Source: Candidatus Saccharimonadota bacterium (GTDB taxonomy: Bacteria; Patescibacteriota; Saccharimonadia; Saccharimonadales; Saccharimonadaceae). Taken from it: DNA of 15,075 nucleotides. The notes beneath the pieces are model-generated. The model saw only the letters and a list, made by a program, of their open reading frames with translations, was not told where the DNA came from and did not search any database. Below are positions 5,023 to 12,258 of the stretch, in pieces (within the stretch, counting starts at the first letter, position 1; each line of letters starts with the position of its first letter). The translations under genes and the position numbers were made by a program. The stretch is from positions 1 to 15,075 of the forward strand of contig JAFWKB010000009.1 in NCBI GenBank assembly GCA_017511405.1. The letters run 5' to 3'.

Positions 5023-7456
5023 TATCTTTAGTGATTTTAATAACTGTTCCAGAGGCCGCGTTACCTTCCAAAACTTGACGAGCAACGAGATTCTCAACGG
5101 TTTTTTGGACTATGCGGCGCATTGGGCGGGCGCCCATTTTCGGGTCGTAGCCACGTTCAACTAAGGTATCCTTCGCTTCTTCGTCAAGTTCGACGGAGAT
5201 TTTTTGAGGTTCAAGAGTTTTATTGATTGATTTTATAATCAAGTCAACAACTTGGCGTAATTCGGCCTTTCCAAGAGGCGAGAAAAGACAGATTTCGTCG
5301 AAACGGTTCAAGAATTCAGGCTTAAACTGGCCGGAATGAATCATTTCGTTGATTAACTGTTCCTTTAACTCGGGAAGGTTTCTGCCACTCTCGACATATT
5401 CGCGGATTTTATCTGCGCCGGCGTTGGAGGTTGCGATAACGATTGAATCGCGGAAACTGACTTCTTTATTTCCAGCATCGCGAAGAATTCCTTCGTCGAG
5501 AAGTTGGAGAAGAGCGGTAAGAACAGACGGGTGAGCTTTCTCGATTTCGTCGAGGAGGACAACCGAGAAGGGCTGTTTCATAACTTGAGCCGTGAGACTC
5601 TGTTCATTGTCTTTCCCTTCCTCGATTAGACGATTGAGGTCGTTACTTGAGACAAACTCGTTCATATCGAGGCGGACAAGATTGTTTTCTCCATGAAAAT
5701 AAACTTCGGCAAGAGATTTAGCAAGTTCGGTTTTTCCAACACCGGTCGGCCCAAGGAAAAGGAAGGTGCCGATTGGACGGTTTTGGTTCCTAACACCGAC
5801 AGCAGCACGACGAAGAGCGTCAGATACGGTTTTGACGGCGTCAACTTGGTCAATCATGCGCGTATGAATTTCTTGTTCGAGGTTAAGCAGTTTTTCTTTA
5901 TCGGAAGAATCATTTGCGGAAGAAAGACGAACCCCCTTAGTTTTTTCTATTGCATCTCTGACGGAGTTTTCGGTGACGAACTTACCTTCGGCATAATTTG
6001 CGGAACTCTCAAGAAGATTAAGAGCGCGCCCGGGCATCACGAGCTCGTGGATATAGCGTTCGCTTAAACGATAGGCCTCTTTGAGAGCAAGGTAAGTAAA
6101 GGTTACTCCGAATTTTTGCTCGAGAGATGGGACATTGTCTTCCATGATTTTGAGTGTTTCTTCCTCATTGGCGGGGTCGACAACAACTTTATTAAGTTTA
6201 TTTGTAAGGATGGAATTTCTGGCGGATATTTCTAGGAATTTTTGTTCATTCATCGTAAAGACAATGCGAAGACGACCGGCGTCAATAATAGGCATCAAGA
6301 CATTAGAGATATCGACAGAGCCTACACCTTCTTCGAAAAATAATTGAGCGTTATCAAGACAAAGAATAATATTTTTAGCGGCATAGGCTTCATTCATAAC
6401 CACCGTAACTAAGCCTTCGAGCTGACCACGTTCGCTTGAGGCGGAAATTAGCGAGGTAGCATCGAGAGAATAGACTTGGCGATATTTGAGTGAAGCGGGT
6501 AGTTTCGCATCGGCATCCATAAGTTCTTCCGCGAAGGCGTCGATAATAGTGGAGCGTCCAGAGCCTTCGGGACCAACAAGAGCGATGTTTTGGCGGCCGC
6601 CACTAGAAAAAGCTTCGACCATTTTAGAAACAATTTCTCGGTGAGAAGCGAGGTGGATTTGAGTTTTAGGACCACGAAGATGTTGATTGGAAATATTGAC
6701 AGCATAGCGTGACAAGGTAGGAATATAGCCAAAAGAGAAATCGCGAGCAATTCCGCCGTTCCGACGTTTAACATTAACACTTTTGACCAAACCATAGAGA
6801 TGGTTATACCAAACAATTCCGTTTTTTAGGTCAGAGATTTCAAGTTTGATCCCGTGGAGAAGCTGCTCGGCGCTCGAAGAAACTTCACAGATGGCGATAG
6901 CTAAAATTCCTCCAGAAACAACTTCCGCATCAAGTTCGCGACGAATCTCTCGAGCTTTAGAAAAGACAGGAGACATGTCTTCCGGGGTGGTTTTGGCAAT
7001 TTCCAAGAGGAGTTCTTTAGAGAGCCCAAAACGGGTGCTCAGGAATTTTCCACTACGAGTTTTATAAAAGTTTTCCGCAAAAGATGTTGGAGTAGGGTTT
7101 TTACCTAGAGACGTCATCAGATTAGCGGAAAGAATATCATTGATGTCTTCAGTCGGACCGAGAGGAACACGGTCGCAATCGTCTTTAGCCCAGAGACGAA
7201 GCATGACTAGAAAAATTGATAAAGCGAGAAAAAGCCAGCCGATCGAAGAAGCGCTTGGTAAAAAAGCGAGAGCCTCAGAAAGGTCGCTAAAAATATCGTA
7301 TGTCGCTAGAAAATTCGAAAGAAAAACTAGCCAAAAAGACGACAAAAAACCAAAAACAATAAGAATCGTCGAGAAAAACTTAAAAATAGGAGAGTTGAGA
7401 ATTGTTCCGGCATGAGCTTTAAGAGCGCGAATCGAAAGTGGATTAAAAGTGTCCAT
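5015..7456 (-). CDS. Membrane-anchored Clp/HSP100-type AAA+ ATPase with degenerate D1
   Basis: An 813-residue ClpA/B/C-like protein. Two hydrophobic segments (about 27-50 and 70-89) replace the soluble N-domain, so it should sit in the cytoplasmic membrane with its ATPase domains inside the cell. D1 keeps the fold but has GPEGSGRST (295-303, Arg instead of the Walker A Lys) and LCLDNAQ (Asn369 instead of the Walker B Glu), so it probably cannot hydrolyse ATP. D2 is intact: GPTGVGKTE (569-577), VVLLDEIEK (632-640), sensor-1 ATSNAG, FKPEFLNRFDE, and the Clp C-terminal GARPMRR. I see no clear ClpP-docking loop. The ATG overlaps the stop of the upstream membrane-protein gene (TAATG), with SD AGAGGAG (7467-7473) 10 nt away, so the two are coupled. 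Substrate unknown. Confidence 0.88.
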   Translation of the reverse strand: MDTFNPLSIRALKAHAGTILNSPIFKFFSTILIVFGFLSSFWLVFLSNFLATYDIFSDLSEALAFLPSASSIGWLFLALSIFLVMLRLWAKDDCDRVPLGPTEDINDILSANLMTSLGKNPTPTSFAENFYKTRSGKFLSTRFGLSKELLLEIAKTTPEDMSPVFSKAREIRRELDAEVVSGGILAIAICEVSSSAEQLLHGIKLEISDLKNGIVWYNHLYGLVKSVNVKRRNGGIARDFSFGYIPTLSRYAVNISNQHLRGPKTQIHLASHREIVSKMVEAFSSGGRQNIALVGPEGSGRSTIIDAFAEELMDADAKLPASLKYRQVYSLDATSLISASSERGQLEGLVTVVMNEAYAAKNIILCLDNAQLFFEEGVGSVDISNVLMPIIDAGRLRIVFTMNEQKFLEISARNSILTNKLNKVVVDPANEEETLKIMEDNVPSLEQKFGVTFTYLALKEAYRLSERYIHELVMPGRALNLLESSANYAEGKFVTENSVRDAIEKTKGVRLSSANDSSDKEKLLNLEQEIHTRMIDQVDAVKTVSDALRRAAVGVRNQNRPIGTFLFLGPTGVGKTELAKSLAEVYFHGENNLVRLDMNEFVSSNDLNRLIEEGKDNEQSLTAQVMKQPFSVVLLDEIEKAHPSVLTALLQLLDEGILRDAGNKEVSFRDSIVIATSNAGADKIREYVESGRNLPELKEQLINEMIHSGQFKPEFLNRFDEICLFSPLGKAELRQVVDLIIKSINKTLEPQKISVELDEEAKDTLVERGYDPKMGARPMRRIVQKTVENLVARQVLEGNAASGTVIKITKDML

Positions 7457-7833
7457 TAGAATGTCACTCCTCTAGCAAATAGAACGAAGCAATAAACCAA
7501 AAGTGCGGGCATAAGCGGCCAAAGAATTGCACCGATTATTCCGAAAATGAATTGAATAAAGATAATAACAATTCCGATAATGAGAATAAAAAAGCGGATG
7601 ATTGCACCAATTATACAGGAAAGGAGGTAGTCGCCCGCAGCGCGGAGTCGTTCGCCCAAAGCAAGAGATGATGATTTTTCTGCAGATATTTGACGAAAAG
7701 GAGAGAAAAAATTCCGAATTAAAAGACGAATAGAAAAGAAGTCGGCGGCGTTTTTGAGGAGATTAACAAACTTTGCGAAATAGTCTTTAAATCCACGCGT
7801 ATACCACCACTTAAGAAAGCTAACGACAAGCAT
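7456..7833 (-). CDS. Small membrane protein, 125 aa, partner of the Clp-like ATPase
   Basis: Not assigned to a named family. The first 65 residues are amphipathic and basic (KWWYTRGFKDYFAKF, IRNFFSPFRQ); the rest is very hydrophobic, with two likely membrane helices (about 70-93 and 97-121). It is the first gene of a two-gene operon: its TAA overlaps the ATG of the membrane-anchored Clp-like ATPase by one base. That tight coupling suggests that the two act together at the membrane, perhaps as anchor and motor; this is inference. The start at 7833 is supported by a TGA-TATAAT box 6 nt upstream. The promoter region is shared with the divergent metal exporter gene. Confidence 0.75.
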   Translation of the reverse strand: MLVVSFLKWWYTRGFKDYFAKFVNLLKNAADFFSIRLLIRNFFSPFRQISAEKSSSLALGERLRAAGDYLLSCIIGAIIRFFILIIGIVIIFIQFIFGIIGAILWPLMPALLVYCFVLFARGVTF

Positions 7834-7839
7834 AATTTT

Positions 7840-7848
7840 ATTATATCA
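7840..7848 (-). promoter_or_regulatory. Extended -10 of the membrane protein-ATPase operon
   Basis: Minus strand TGA-TATAAT; hexamer 7840-7845, 6 nt from the ATG at 7833. Confidence 0.7.
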
Positions 7849-7878
7849 TAAGCGAGATTTCTAGTAAACTAAAGGTTA

Positions 7879-7887
7879 TGTTATAAT
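7879..7887 (+). promoter_or_regulatory. Extended -10 of the CDF transporter gene
   Basis: TGT-TATAAT (hexamer 7882-7887), 6 nt before the ATG at 7894. No good -35 is visible. Confidence 0.7.
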
Positions 7888-7893
7888 TAAGAA

Positions 7894-8991
7894 ATGAGTC
7901 GACAAAAAGAAGTAATTAAAGTTAGCATAATCGGGATAGTCGTTAACCTATTCTTGGTGGGGTTTAAGGCTTTTGTTGGGCTTGTCTCTGGTTCAATTTC
8001 TATTATCTCCGATGCATTAAACAACCTTTCTGATGCGGTTTCTTCAATCGTAACAATTGTAGGAATGATTTTTGCTAGTAAGAAGCCGGACAAGAAACAT
8101 CCGTACGGATACGGGAAGCTTGAGCATGTGAGCGCGTTAGTTATCGGTGTAATTATTTTTGGGACGGGATTCTCTTTAATTATGGAATCGTTAAATAAGA
8201 TACGCCAACCAGAAGTTGCGGATTTTAATATTTTAATGCTTTTTATAATTGCAGTAGGAGTCGTAGCGAAATTATTTTTGGGCCTGTTCGTTAAGAAAAA
8301 AGGCGAAAAACTTAAATCGGGTTCTTTAATTGCAAGTGGAAAAGATGCGTTGTTTGATGTTTTGATTTCCACATCTACACTCGTTGGTGCTTTAATTACT
8401 TATTTCTTCGGAGTGACGATTGATGGTTGGATTGGTTTAGTTATTTCCATATTAATTATCAAAACTTCGGTTGGGATTGTTAGCGAAAATATGAGCTTGA
8501 TTATTGGTGAGAGAATCGATTCTGAGTTTTCCAATAAGATTAAGAAAGCCGTTATGGAAAATAAGGAGGTTTTAGGGGCTTATGATTTGGTCTTGCATCA
8601 ATACGGGCCAGAAAAAATTATTGGTTCGATTCATATTGAGGTGAGCGACGATTTAACAGCGAGAGAAATCCATATTTTAACCAGAGAAATCACAGAAAGA
8701 ATTTATAAGAAATTTGGCGCGGTTTTAACTATTGGAATCTACGCGACAAATACGGGGGAAACGGATTATGCGAGAATTAAGACATATATAAAGCAACTTG
8801 TAGGAAAGTATAAAAATGTTTCCCAGTTGCATGGCTATTATATCGATAGAAAGAAAAAGATTATTTCTTTCGATTTAGTGTTTAGTTTCGAGGAGAAAAA
8901 TGTAGAAAAAATTGTTTCAGAAATTACGGAAAAGATTAATAAAAAATATCCGGAATATAATGTAAATATTATTCCGGATGCGGATTACTAG
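7894..8991 (+). CDS. Cation diffusion facilitator (CDF) metal exporter, Mn-type site
   Basis: A 365-residue CDF family divalent-cation/proton antiporter of the cytoplasmic membrane. Six hydrophobic segments fill residues 8 to about 205; a cytoplasmic domain (about 206-285) follows. The tail continues for about 80 residues, which is longer than a minimal FieF-type protein and looks like a second, ferredoxin-like copy. Site A residues are in SDALNNLSDA (D40, N44, D47) and GKDALFDV (D151, D155). An N/D plus D/D site is the pattern known from Mn(II) exporters such as MntE, so manganese is the best guess. It is divergent from the Clp-like operon and followed 6 nt later by tRNA-Pro(UGG) on the other strand. 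The start is set by the -10 box 6 nt upstream. Confidence 0.9.
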   Translation: MSRQKEVIKVSIIGIVVNLFLVGFKAFVGLVSGSISIISDALNNLSDAVSSIVTIVGMIFASKKPDKKHPYGYGKLEHVSALVIGVIIFGTGFSLIMESLNKIRQPEVADFNILMLFIIAVGVVAKLFLGLFVKKKGEKLKSGSLIASGKDALFDVLISTSTLVGALITYFFGVTIDGWIGLVISILIIKTSVGIVSENMSLIIGERIDSEFSNKIKKAVMENKEVLGAYDLVLHQYGPEKIIGSIHIEVSDDLTAREIHILTREITERIYKKFGAVLTIGIYATNTGETDYARIKTYIKQLVGKYKNVSQLHGYYIDRKKKIISFDLVFSFEEKNVEKIVSEITEKINKKYPEYNVNIIPDADY

Positions 8992-8997
8992 AGAAAT

Positions 8998-9073
8998 TGG
9001 TCGGGGTTAGCAGACTCGAACTGCTGACCTCACGCTCCCAAAGCGCGCGCGCTACCAACTGCGCCAAACCCCG
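8998..9073 (-). tRNA. tRNA-Pro(UGG), CCA encoded
   Basis: Minus-strand cloverleaf: acceptor CGGGGTT/AACCCCG, D arm GCGC/GCGC, anticodon stem CGCGC/GCGTG with loop TTTGGGA (UGG), T arm CAGCAGTTCGAGTCTGCT, A73 and encoded CCA. A TGA-TAAAAT box at 9082-9090 (minus) lies 8 nt upstream. Confidence 0.93.
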
Positions 9074-9081
9074 TTAAAACT

Positions 9082-9090
9082 ATTTTATCA
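9082..9090 (-). promoter_or_regulatory. Extended -10 of tRNA-Pro(UGG)
   Basis: Minus strand TGA-TAAAAT, ending 8 nt before the mature 5' end. Confidence 0.55.
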
Positions 9091-9093
9091 TAT

Positions 9094-9645
9094 TTATTCA
9101 GTTTTTGAAAGGTGGTAAGCTTTAAACTCGCCAACTTCCTTAATCTCCTTGATTGAATAACCGTTAAATATTTCTGATGATAGGTTGATTTCTTCGTCTT
9201 TTTTGAGCATATACCAGAACGAATCGTCGCCAGAAACATAATCCACGGCCGTTTGAACGGGATTGACAGTAGTAGCATAGGCGGTAGCTTGGTAAAAAAG
9301 ATCTTTCGAGGCAGTCACGATGGTTTCTGAATTATCAGAAGCTACGGAGGAGATTTGAGCGATTAAATCTTTTGGGTCGGTTCGCATGTTATAAAGCCCG
9401 AGAGCGTTTAATCCAACCATAACAAGAACAGCAACAATTAAAAGAACTACGGCTTTTTTAACAAAGCTAAAAATCAAAAGGAGGATTAAGGCTGTTACTC
9501 CGAGGAGGATAAGTTTTACGGCTGGGACGGGAAGATTCCAATCGTAGGCCCACTTAGCCATAAAAACTGAAGTGCCGGAAGAAAGATAAGGAAAGGCAAG
9601 AAGGACGACCGCAATGCTAAGACAGATGGAAACGAGTTTTTTCAT
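9094..9645 (-). CDS. Hypothetical membrane protein, 183 aa
   Basis: Not recognised. Three hydrophobic segments (about 3-20, 42-61 and 65-84) are followed by a soluble domain of about 100 residues that ends IKEIKEVGEFKAYHLSKTE. The first segment could be a signal anchor. Two ATGs are in frame at 9651 and 9645. I chose 9645 (MKKLVSICLS) because the TGT-TATACT -10 box (9652-9660) ends 6 nt before it, the spacing seen at other core genes, whereas 9651 would abut the -10. Its stop lies just upstream of tRNA-Pro(UGG), so readthrough could add to tRNA transcription. It flanks the accessory region and looks like core DNA. Confidence 0.7.
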   Translation of the reverse strand: MKKLVSICLSIAVVLLAFPYLSSGTSVFMAKWAYDWNLPVPAVKLILLGVTALILLLIFSFVKKAVVLLIVAVLVMVGLNALGLYNMRTDPKDLIAQISSVASDNSETIVTASKDLFYQATAYATTVNPVQTAVDYVSGDDSFWYMLKKDEEINLSSEIFNGYSIKEIKEVGEFKAYHLSKTE

Positions 9646-9651
9646 AAGCAT

Positions 9652-9660
9652 AGTATAACA
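9652..9660 (-). promoter_or_regulatory. Extended -10 deciding the start at 9645
   Basis: Minus strand TGT-TATACT; hexamer 9652-9657, 6 nt from ATG 9645 and 0 nt from ATG 9651. Confidence 0.65.
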
Positions 9661-9668
9661 CTTTTTTG

Positions 9669-9697
9669 TCGACAGGTAAAAGAAAATGTGTTAAGAT
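9669..9697 (+). promoter_or_regulatory. Promoter of tRNA-Pro(CGG)
   Basis: TCGACA (9669-9674), 17-nt spacer, TAAGAT (9692-9697) with extended TGT. Start expected near 9704, just before the tRNA at 9708. Confidence 0.6.
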
Positions 9698-9707
9698 TAA
9701 TTTGTGA

Positions 9708-9783
9708 CTGGGTGTAGCGCAGTTGGTAGCGCGCAGCGTTCGGGACGCTGAGGTCGTCAGTTCAAGTCTGATCACCCAGACCA
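9708..9783 (+). tRNA. tRNA-Pro(CGG), CCA encoded; insertion site of the element
   Basis: Cloverleaf: acceptor CTGGGTG/CACCCAG, D arm GCGC/GCGC, anticodon stem CAGCG/CGCTG with loop TTCGGGA (CGG), T arm GTCAG-TTCAAGT-CTGAT, A73 and encoded CCA at 9781-9783. The gene is intact. The recombinase gene on the other strand ends within its last 22 nt, as expected if an element inserted at the 3' end and rebuilt the tRNA. Confidence 0.93.
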
Positions 9784-11372
9784 TTCAGGACTTTTTTACC
9801 CGAAAATAGCCCATCAAACTCTGGTTTACAGAGGTAGATGAGCTTATTTTTGTTGGTAATTCTCAAGTTGGAGAACATTTTTCTAACGATAGCATCTTTT
9901 TCAGCAAAAGTGCCCTTTTTGACTCGCTCACCAGAGGTCTGAATCAAGTTGAAGAATTCATCACGAGTAAGCTTCCTACTCGCCGGATCCTTTAGCACTT
10001 CGTCAATAGCCTTAATGTCCTCATTGATATCGTTAATGATAGTAGTTAGCTCGTTTATGCGTTCACGACAGGCCTTCATGGTTGCTGAAGGAGTTTTAAG
10101 AGCGGGGTTAGCCATATTGGCAAAGTTTTTATTCTCAATTTTCAAATCGGACGTATATTGGTTTTTAGAGGCAATCAAACTAGACCTTTCGATTTTAAGC
10201 TCGGCAATTTCGGTTTCCGCATACTTATCTATTGCTCTGCTATATATTTCGTAGGAGTTTTTATTTAGCTTCATAGCTTTTAGTGTCGTATAAATATCGT
10301 CAAATACAACTTTACCACGAATACCCTTTATTTTGCGGCCACAAGCCTTGTTTTGACAGCGATAATAAATAAATTTTCTACTTTTGTTTGAGCCACCGCT
10401 AGCACCCGGATACATTTTATGCCCACACACATCGCAAATAACTAGCCCCTTGAGCGGTAAGAATATAGTAGAGTCACTATGCTTGCGATGCGTTTGATAA
10501 CGGCCGTCTAAAATAGCCTGCACTTTTCCGTATTCTTGCTCCGTAATCATAGGTTGAAAATCAGGTTGAGCCTCACGCAGGTCAACGGTTTCGCCAGCCT
10601 GAACTAAAAGGCCATAATAAACTGGATCGCGGAACAAGTTAGTGAGGATTTGTTTTGTAGGTTTTATAATTTTTTGAACGCCATTTTCATCGGGCTTAGT
10701 TTTGCGAACAACACCTAATTTTTTCCAATGTTGAAGCACCTCAGCTTGCGACTTTCCATCAAGTATCATTTGCCAGCCTTTTTTTACGCCAGCGTAATTC
10801 TCGTCTGGGACATAGAAACCACGAGCGTCCCGCACATATCCCCATTTTGTAGTGCCGGAAGATTTGCCTCGCTTGAGGTTTTTCTGGTGGCCACTAGTCA
10901 CCTGTTCAGATAAGTGCTCCGAGTATTGAGTAGCAAGAGAGAAGGTCACAGCCAAAGCCAAACGACCGCTACTGTTGTTCTCAAAATTACCAGTCGGGAA
11001 CACCATAGCTTTTAATATCGGCTCCTTCTCGCCCTTCGCAGGCGTGAGCATATCAAGTAGAGTTCCGGCTTCTAACATATTGCGAGCAAGGCGGTCAGGA
11101 TGCCAAGCGATAATAGCCTCATATTCTCCAGTTTCTAGCTTTTTTAGCATTTCAGTAAATCTAGGGCGATTATGCGAATATCTAGCAGACTTTTGCTCGG
11201 TAATTTCCTCAACCACATTCAAACCGTTATTTGCGGCATATTTCCGGCAATCTTCAAGTTGGTTCTCAATAGAATGAACCTGACGGTCGCTTTCCTCAGT
11301 AGATTTTCTGGCATATAAGACAAACTTAAGTTTAGTCGGATCGACCGTTTTTAACCCGCTTTCAAGTATCAT
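9762..11372 (-). CDS. Large serine recombinase (site-specific integrase)
   Basis: A 536-residue DNA recombinase that should integrate and excise its element via a phosphoserine link. The N-terminal resolvase domain shows FVLYARKSTEE with catalytic Ser24, SIENQ, and the WHPDRLAR block (90-97). The middle is a Recombinase domain, followed by a zinc ribbon with C313, C316, C339 and C344, then a long charged coiled-coil region (about 380-460) typical of large serine integrases. It starts at ATG 11372, overlapping the end of the 124-aa gene by 11 nt, so translation is coupled. The last six sense codons and the stop (GLGDQT, TGA) lie in or at the tRNA-Pro(CGG) 3' end read in antisense. Transcription of this gene would run antisense into the tRNA. 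Confidence 0.93.
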   Translation of the reverse strand: MILESGLKTVDPTKLKFVLYARKSTEESDRQVHSIENQLEDCRKYAANNGLNVVEEITEQKSARYSHNRPRFTEMLKKLETGEYEAIIAWHPDRLARNMLEAGTLLDMLTPAKGEKEPILKAMVFPTGNFENNSSGRLALAVTFSLATQYSEHLSEQVTSGHQKNLKRGKSSGTTKWGYVRDARGFYVPDENYAGVKKGWQMILDGKSQAEVLQHWKKLGVVRKTKPDENGVQKIIKPTKQILTNLFRDPVYYGLLVQAGETVDLREAQPDFQPMITEQEYGKVQAILDGRYQTHRKHSDSTIFLPLKGLVICDVCGHKMYPGASGGSNKSRKFIYYRCQNKACGRKIKGIRGKVVFDDIYTTLKAMKLNKNSYEIYSRAIDKYAETEIAELKIERSSLIASKNQYTSDLKIENKNFANMANPALKTPSATMKACRERINELTTIINDINEDIKAIDEVLKDPASRKLTRDEFFNLIQTSGERVKKGTFAEKDAIVRKMFSNLRITNKNKLIYLCKPEFDGLFSGKKVLNGLGDQT

Positions 11373-11736
11373 TTTTAAGCTCCTTAATGCGTTCTTCTAA
11401 AACACGCTCTTGCTTTGTTAGAAATTCGAGTTTTTCTCTAGCTTCAGGGTTCAATTTTAAGTAAAGCATATAGTCTATACCGTTCTGGTTTTCGCTATAA
11501 ACTTCCTTTACGACTTCATTTTTCTCTAGCTTTACTTTTTTAAGTTCTTTAACGAGTTCCAGTAGTGGTTTACCAGCAAGTTGACTTAGCCGTCGGATTT
11601 CGACTAGTTGTTTGACGCTAGATTTTTCTTTTTCTTCTTCTCCTATTATTGCTTGGTTCTTCAGATCAAAAACCTTCCTAACGGTCTCAGGAATTTCAAA
11701 TTTCTTAACAAGTTCTTTTTCGTCATTTTTTCTCAT
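11362..11736 (-). CDS. Charged helical protein, 124 aa, coupled to the recombinase
   Basis: Not recognised. It is a soluble, Lys/Glu-rich, mostly helical protein with a likely coiled coil at the end (about 95-122) and the segment RRLSQLAGKPLLELVKELKK in the middle, which could be a short helical DNA- or protein-binding part. It overlaps the recombinase start by 11 nt, so it is the first gene of a two-gene operon. Small proteins in this place are often control or direction factors for serine integrases; here that is only a suggestion. A leader of about 16 nt carries an SD (AAAAGGA) that can pair with CCCTTTT next to the ATG. The promoter is at 11762-11790. Confidence 0.7.
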   Translation of the reverse strand: MRKNDEKELVKKFEIPETVRKVFDLKNQAIIGEEEKEKSSVKQLVEIRRLSQLAGKPLLELVKELKKVKLEKNEVVKEVYSENQNGIDYMLYLKLNPEAREKLEFLTKQERVLEERIKELKNDT

Positions 11737-11753
11737 AAAAGGGTAGTCCTTTT
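11734..11753 (-). promoter_or_regulatory. SD-sequestering hairpin before the 124-aa gene
   Basis: In the mRNA, AAAAGG (11753-11748) can pair with CCTTTT (11742-11737) across the 5-nt loop ACTAC, directly before the ATG (11736-11734). The SD is inside the stem. The same DNA contains one of three copies of CCCTTTTATG. Confidence 0.45.
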
Positions 11754-11761
11754 CTTATATT

Positions 11762-11790
11762 ATAATACAATTTTTTAACGAAAAAGTCAA
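11762..11790 (-). promoter_or_regulatory. Promoter of the recombinase operon
   Basis: Minus strand TTGACT (11785-11790), 17-nt spacer, TATTAT (11762-11767). An overlapping TATAAT (11759-11764) is an alternative -10 with a 20-nt spacer. Confidence 0.6.
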
Positions 11791-11829
11791 GGAAAAGGTT
11801 TCGCTTATTAGTTTCAGGTCAAGAACGCC

Positions 11830-12015
11830 TTAGCTTGTAAAAAACCAATAAATAAAATAGATTACCGGAGCCAAAACTAGCGCTAACAACAGAGTAATGA
11901 CGATTATGAAACCCCAGCCGCCCGCGCCGGACTCCGCGTCTTTCAGCTCCTTAGACCTTTGCTTCAAAAAAACGGGGTCGATATTGTCCGGATCGAAGTG
12001 GTGGTAGTTTTTCAT
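11830..12015 (-). CDS. Small single-pass membrane protein, 61 aa
   Basis: Not recognised. A hydrophilic N-terminus (MKNYHHFDPDNIDPVFLKQR) precedes one clear membrane helix (about residues 39-59), ending WFFTS. The frame also has an ATG at 12036, but the TATAAT box (12025-12030, minus) lies between the two, so 12015 is the start; 9 nt separate it from the -10. It is divergent from the structured RNA and HSDR_N/RAMA gene, and the two -10 boxes are 33 nt apart. An inverted repeat AAGGG/CCCTT (12035-12039 with 12053-12057) sits between them and could be an operator. Its role is unknown; small membrane proteins beside nuclease-like genes may be accessory or holin-like, but nothing here proves that. 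Confidence 0.6.
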   Translation of the reverse strand: MKNYHHFDPDNIDPVFLKQRSKELKDAESGAGGWGFIIVITLLLALVLAPVIYFIYWFFTS

Positions 12016-12024
12016 ATATCCCTT

Positions 12025-12030
12025 ATTATA
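12025..12030 (-). promoter_or_regulatory. -10 of the 61-aa membrane protein gene
   Basis: Minus strand TATAAT, not extended, 9 nt before ATG 12015. Confidence 0.6.
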
Positions 12031-12034
12031 CCGC

Positions 12035-12057
12035 AAGGGCTATGAAAAGACACCCTT
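12035..12057. promoter_or_regulatory. Inverted repeat between divergent promoters
   Basis: AAGGG (12035-12039) and CCCTT (12053-12057), 13 nt apart, between the minus -10 at 12025-12030 and the plus -10 at 12064-12069. A possible operator; short enough to be chance. Confidence 0.3.
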
Positions 12058-12060
12058 TTA

Positions 12061-12069
12061 TGTTAAAAT
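12061..12069 (+). promoter_or_regulatory. Extended -10 of the pseudoknotted RNA
   Basis: TGT-TAAAAT (hexamer 12064-12069). The expected start is near 12076, exactly where helix P1 begins. CCCTTTTATG (12053-12062) overlaps it. Confidence 0.6.
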
Positions 12070-12075
12070 AAGAGA

Positions 12076-12210
12076 GTTTAGAGTCTAAGTTTACGAACAG
12101 GTCAAGTAGTATTTACTACAAAGACTTTCGCCATAAACTAGGACACTGTGCCGACGGCGAAAGCCTGCTCGTAAAATGGACTCTAAACACCCATGTGCAG
12201 TGTCCTTTTT
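12076..12210 (+). ncRNA. Pseudoknotted structured RNA upstream of the HSDR_N/RAMA gene
   Basis: The pairing is strong and nested. P1 is 10 bp, 12076-12085 with 12179-12188. P2 is TTTACGA (12090-12096) with TCGTAAA (12169-12175), an A-C mismatch, then CAGG (12098-12101) with CCTG (12164-12167). P3 is a small hairpin, 12106-12110 with 12115-12119. P4 is CTTTCGCC (12125-12132) with GGCGAAAG (12156-12163). The 23-nt P4 loop holds AGGACACTG (12140-12148), a perfect match to CAGTGTCCT (12198-12206) outside P1. That pseudoknot extends to 12 bp with two wobbles and is followed by TTTTT (12206-12210). A second hairpin (12202-12206 with 12213-12217) competes for the same bases, so it may be a switch or attenuator. 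It could also be a separate RNA partner. I do not recognise the class. Confidence 0.8.
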
Positions 12211-12217
12211 ATAGGAC
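12195..12217 (+). terminator. Possible pseudoknot-driven terminator with competing hairpin
   Basis: The 3' pseudoknot strand (12195-12206) runs into five T. Alternative: GTCCT (12202-12206) pairs with AGGAC (12213-12217) around TTTTAT. The two pairings exclude each other. Confidence 0.4.
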
Positions 12218-12258
12218 TTCTGTCAGTTATGGGCGTTAACTTAAACAGGAGCAATTTG

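Noticed and set aside
7887..8372. 161-aa minus-strand ORF within the CDF gene
   Set aside because: It is a mirror of the transporter frame with no promoter or SD; the plus frame has clear CDF motifs.
12076..12210. Hammerhead, twister or HDV-like ribozyme
   Set aside because: No CUGAUGA core, no twister core, and the helix order differs from the HDV nested pseudoknot because P1 here encloses the other helices.
12193..12258. Upstream in-frame ATG giving a 376-aa nuclease-like protein
   Set aside because: The added 22 codons lie in the structured RNA, have no SD, and the hydrophobic peptide is unlike the family. ATG 12259 has a good SD.
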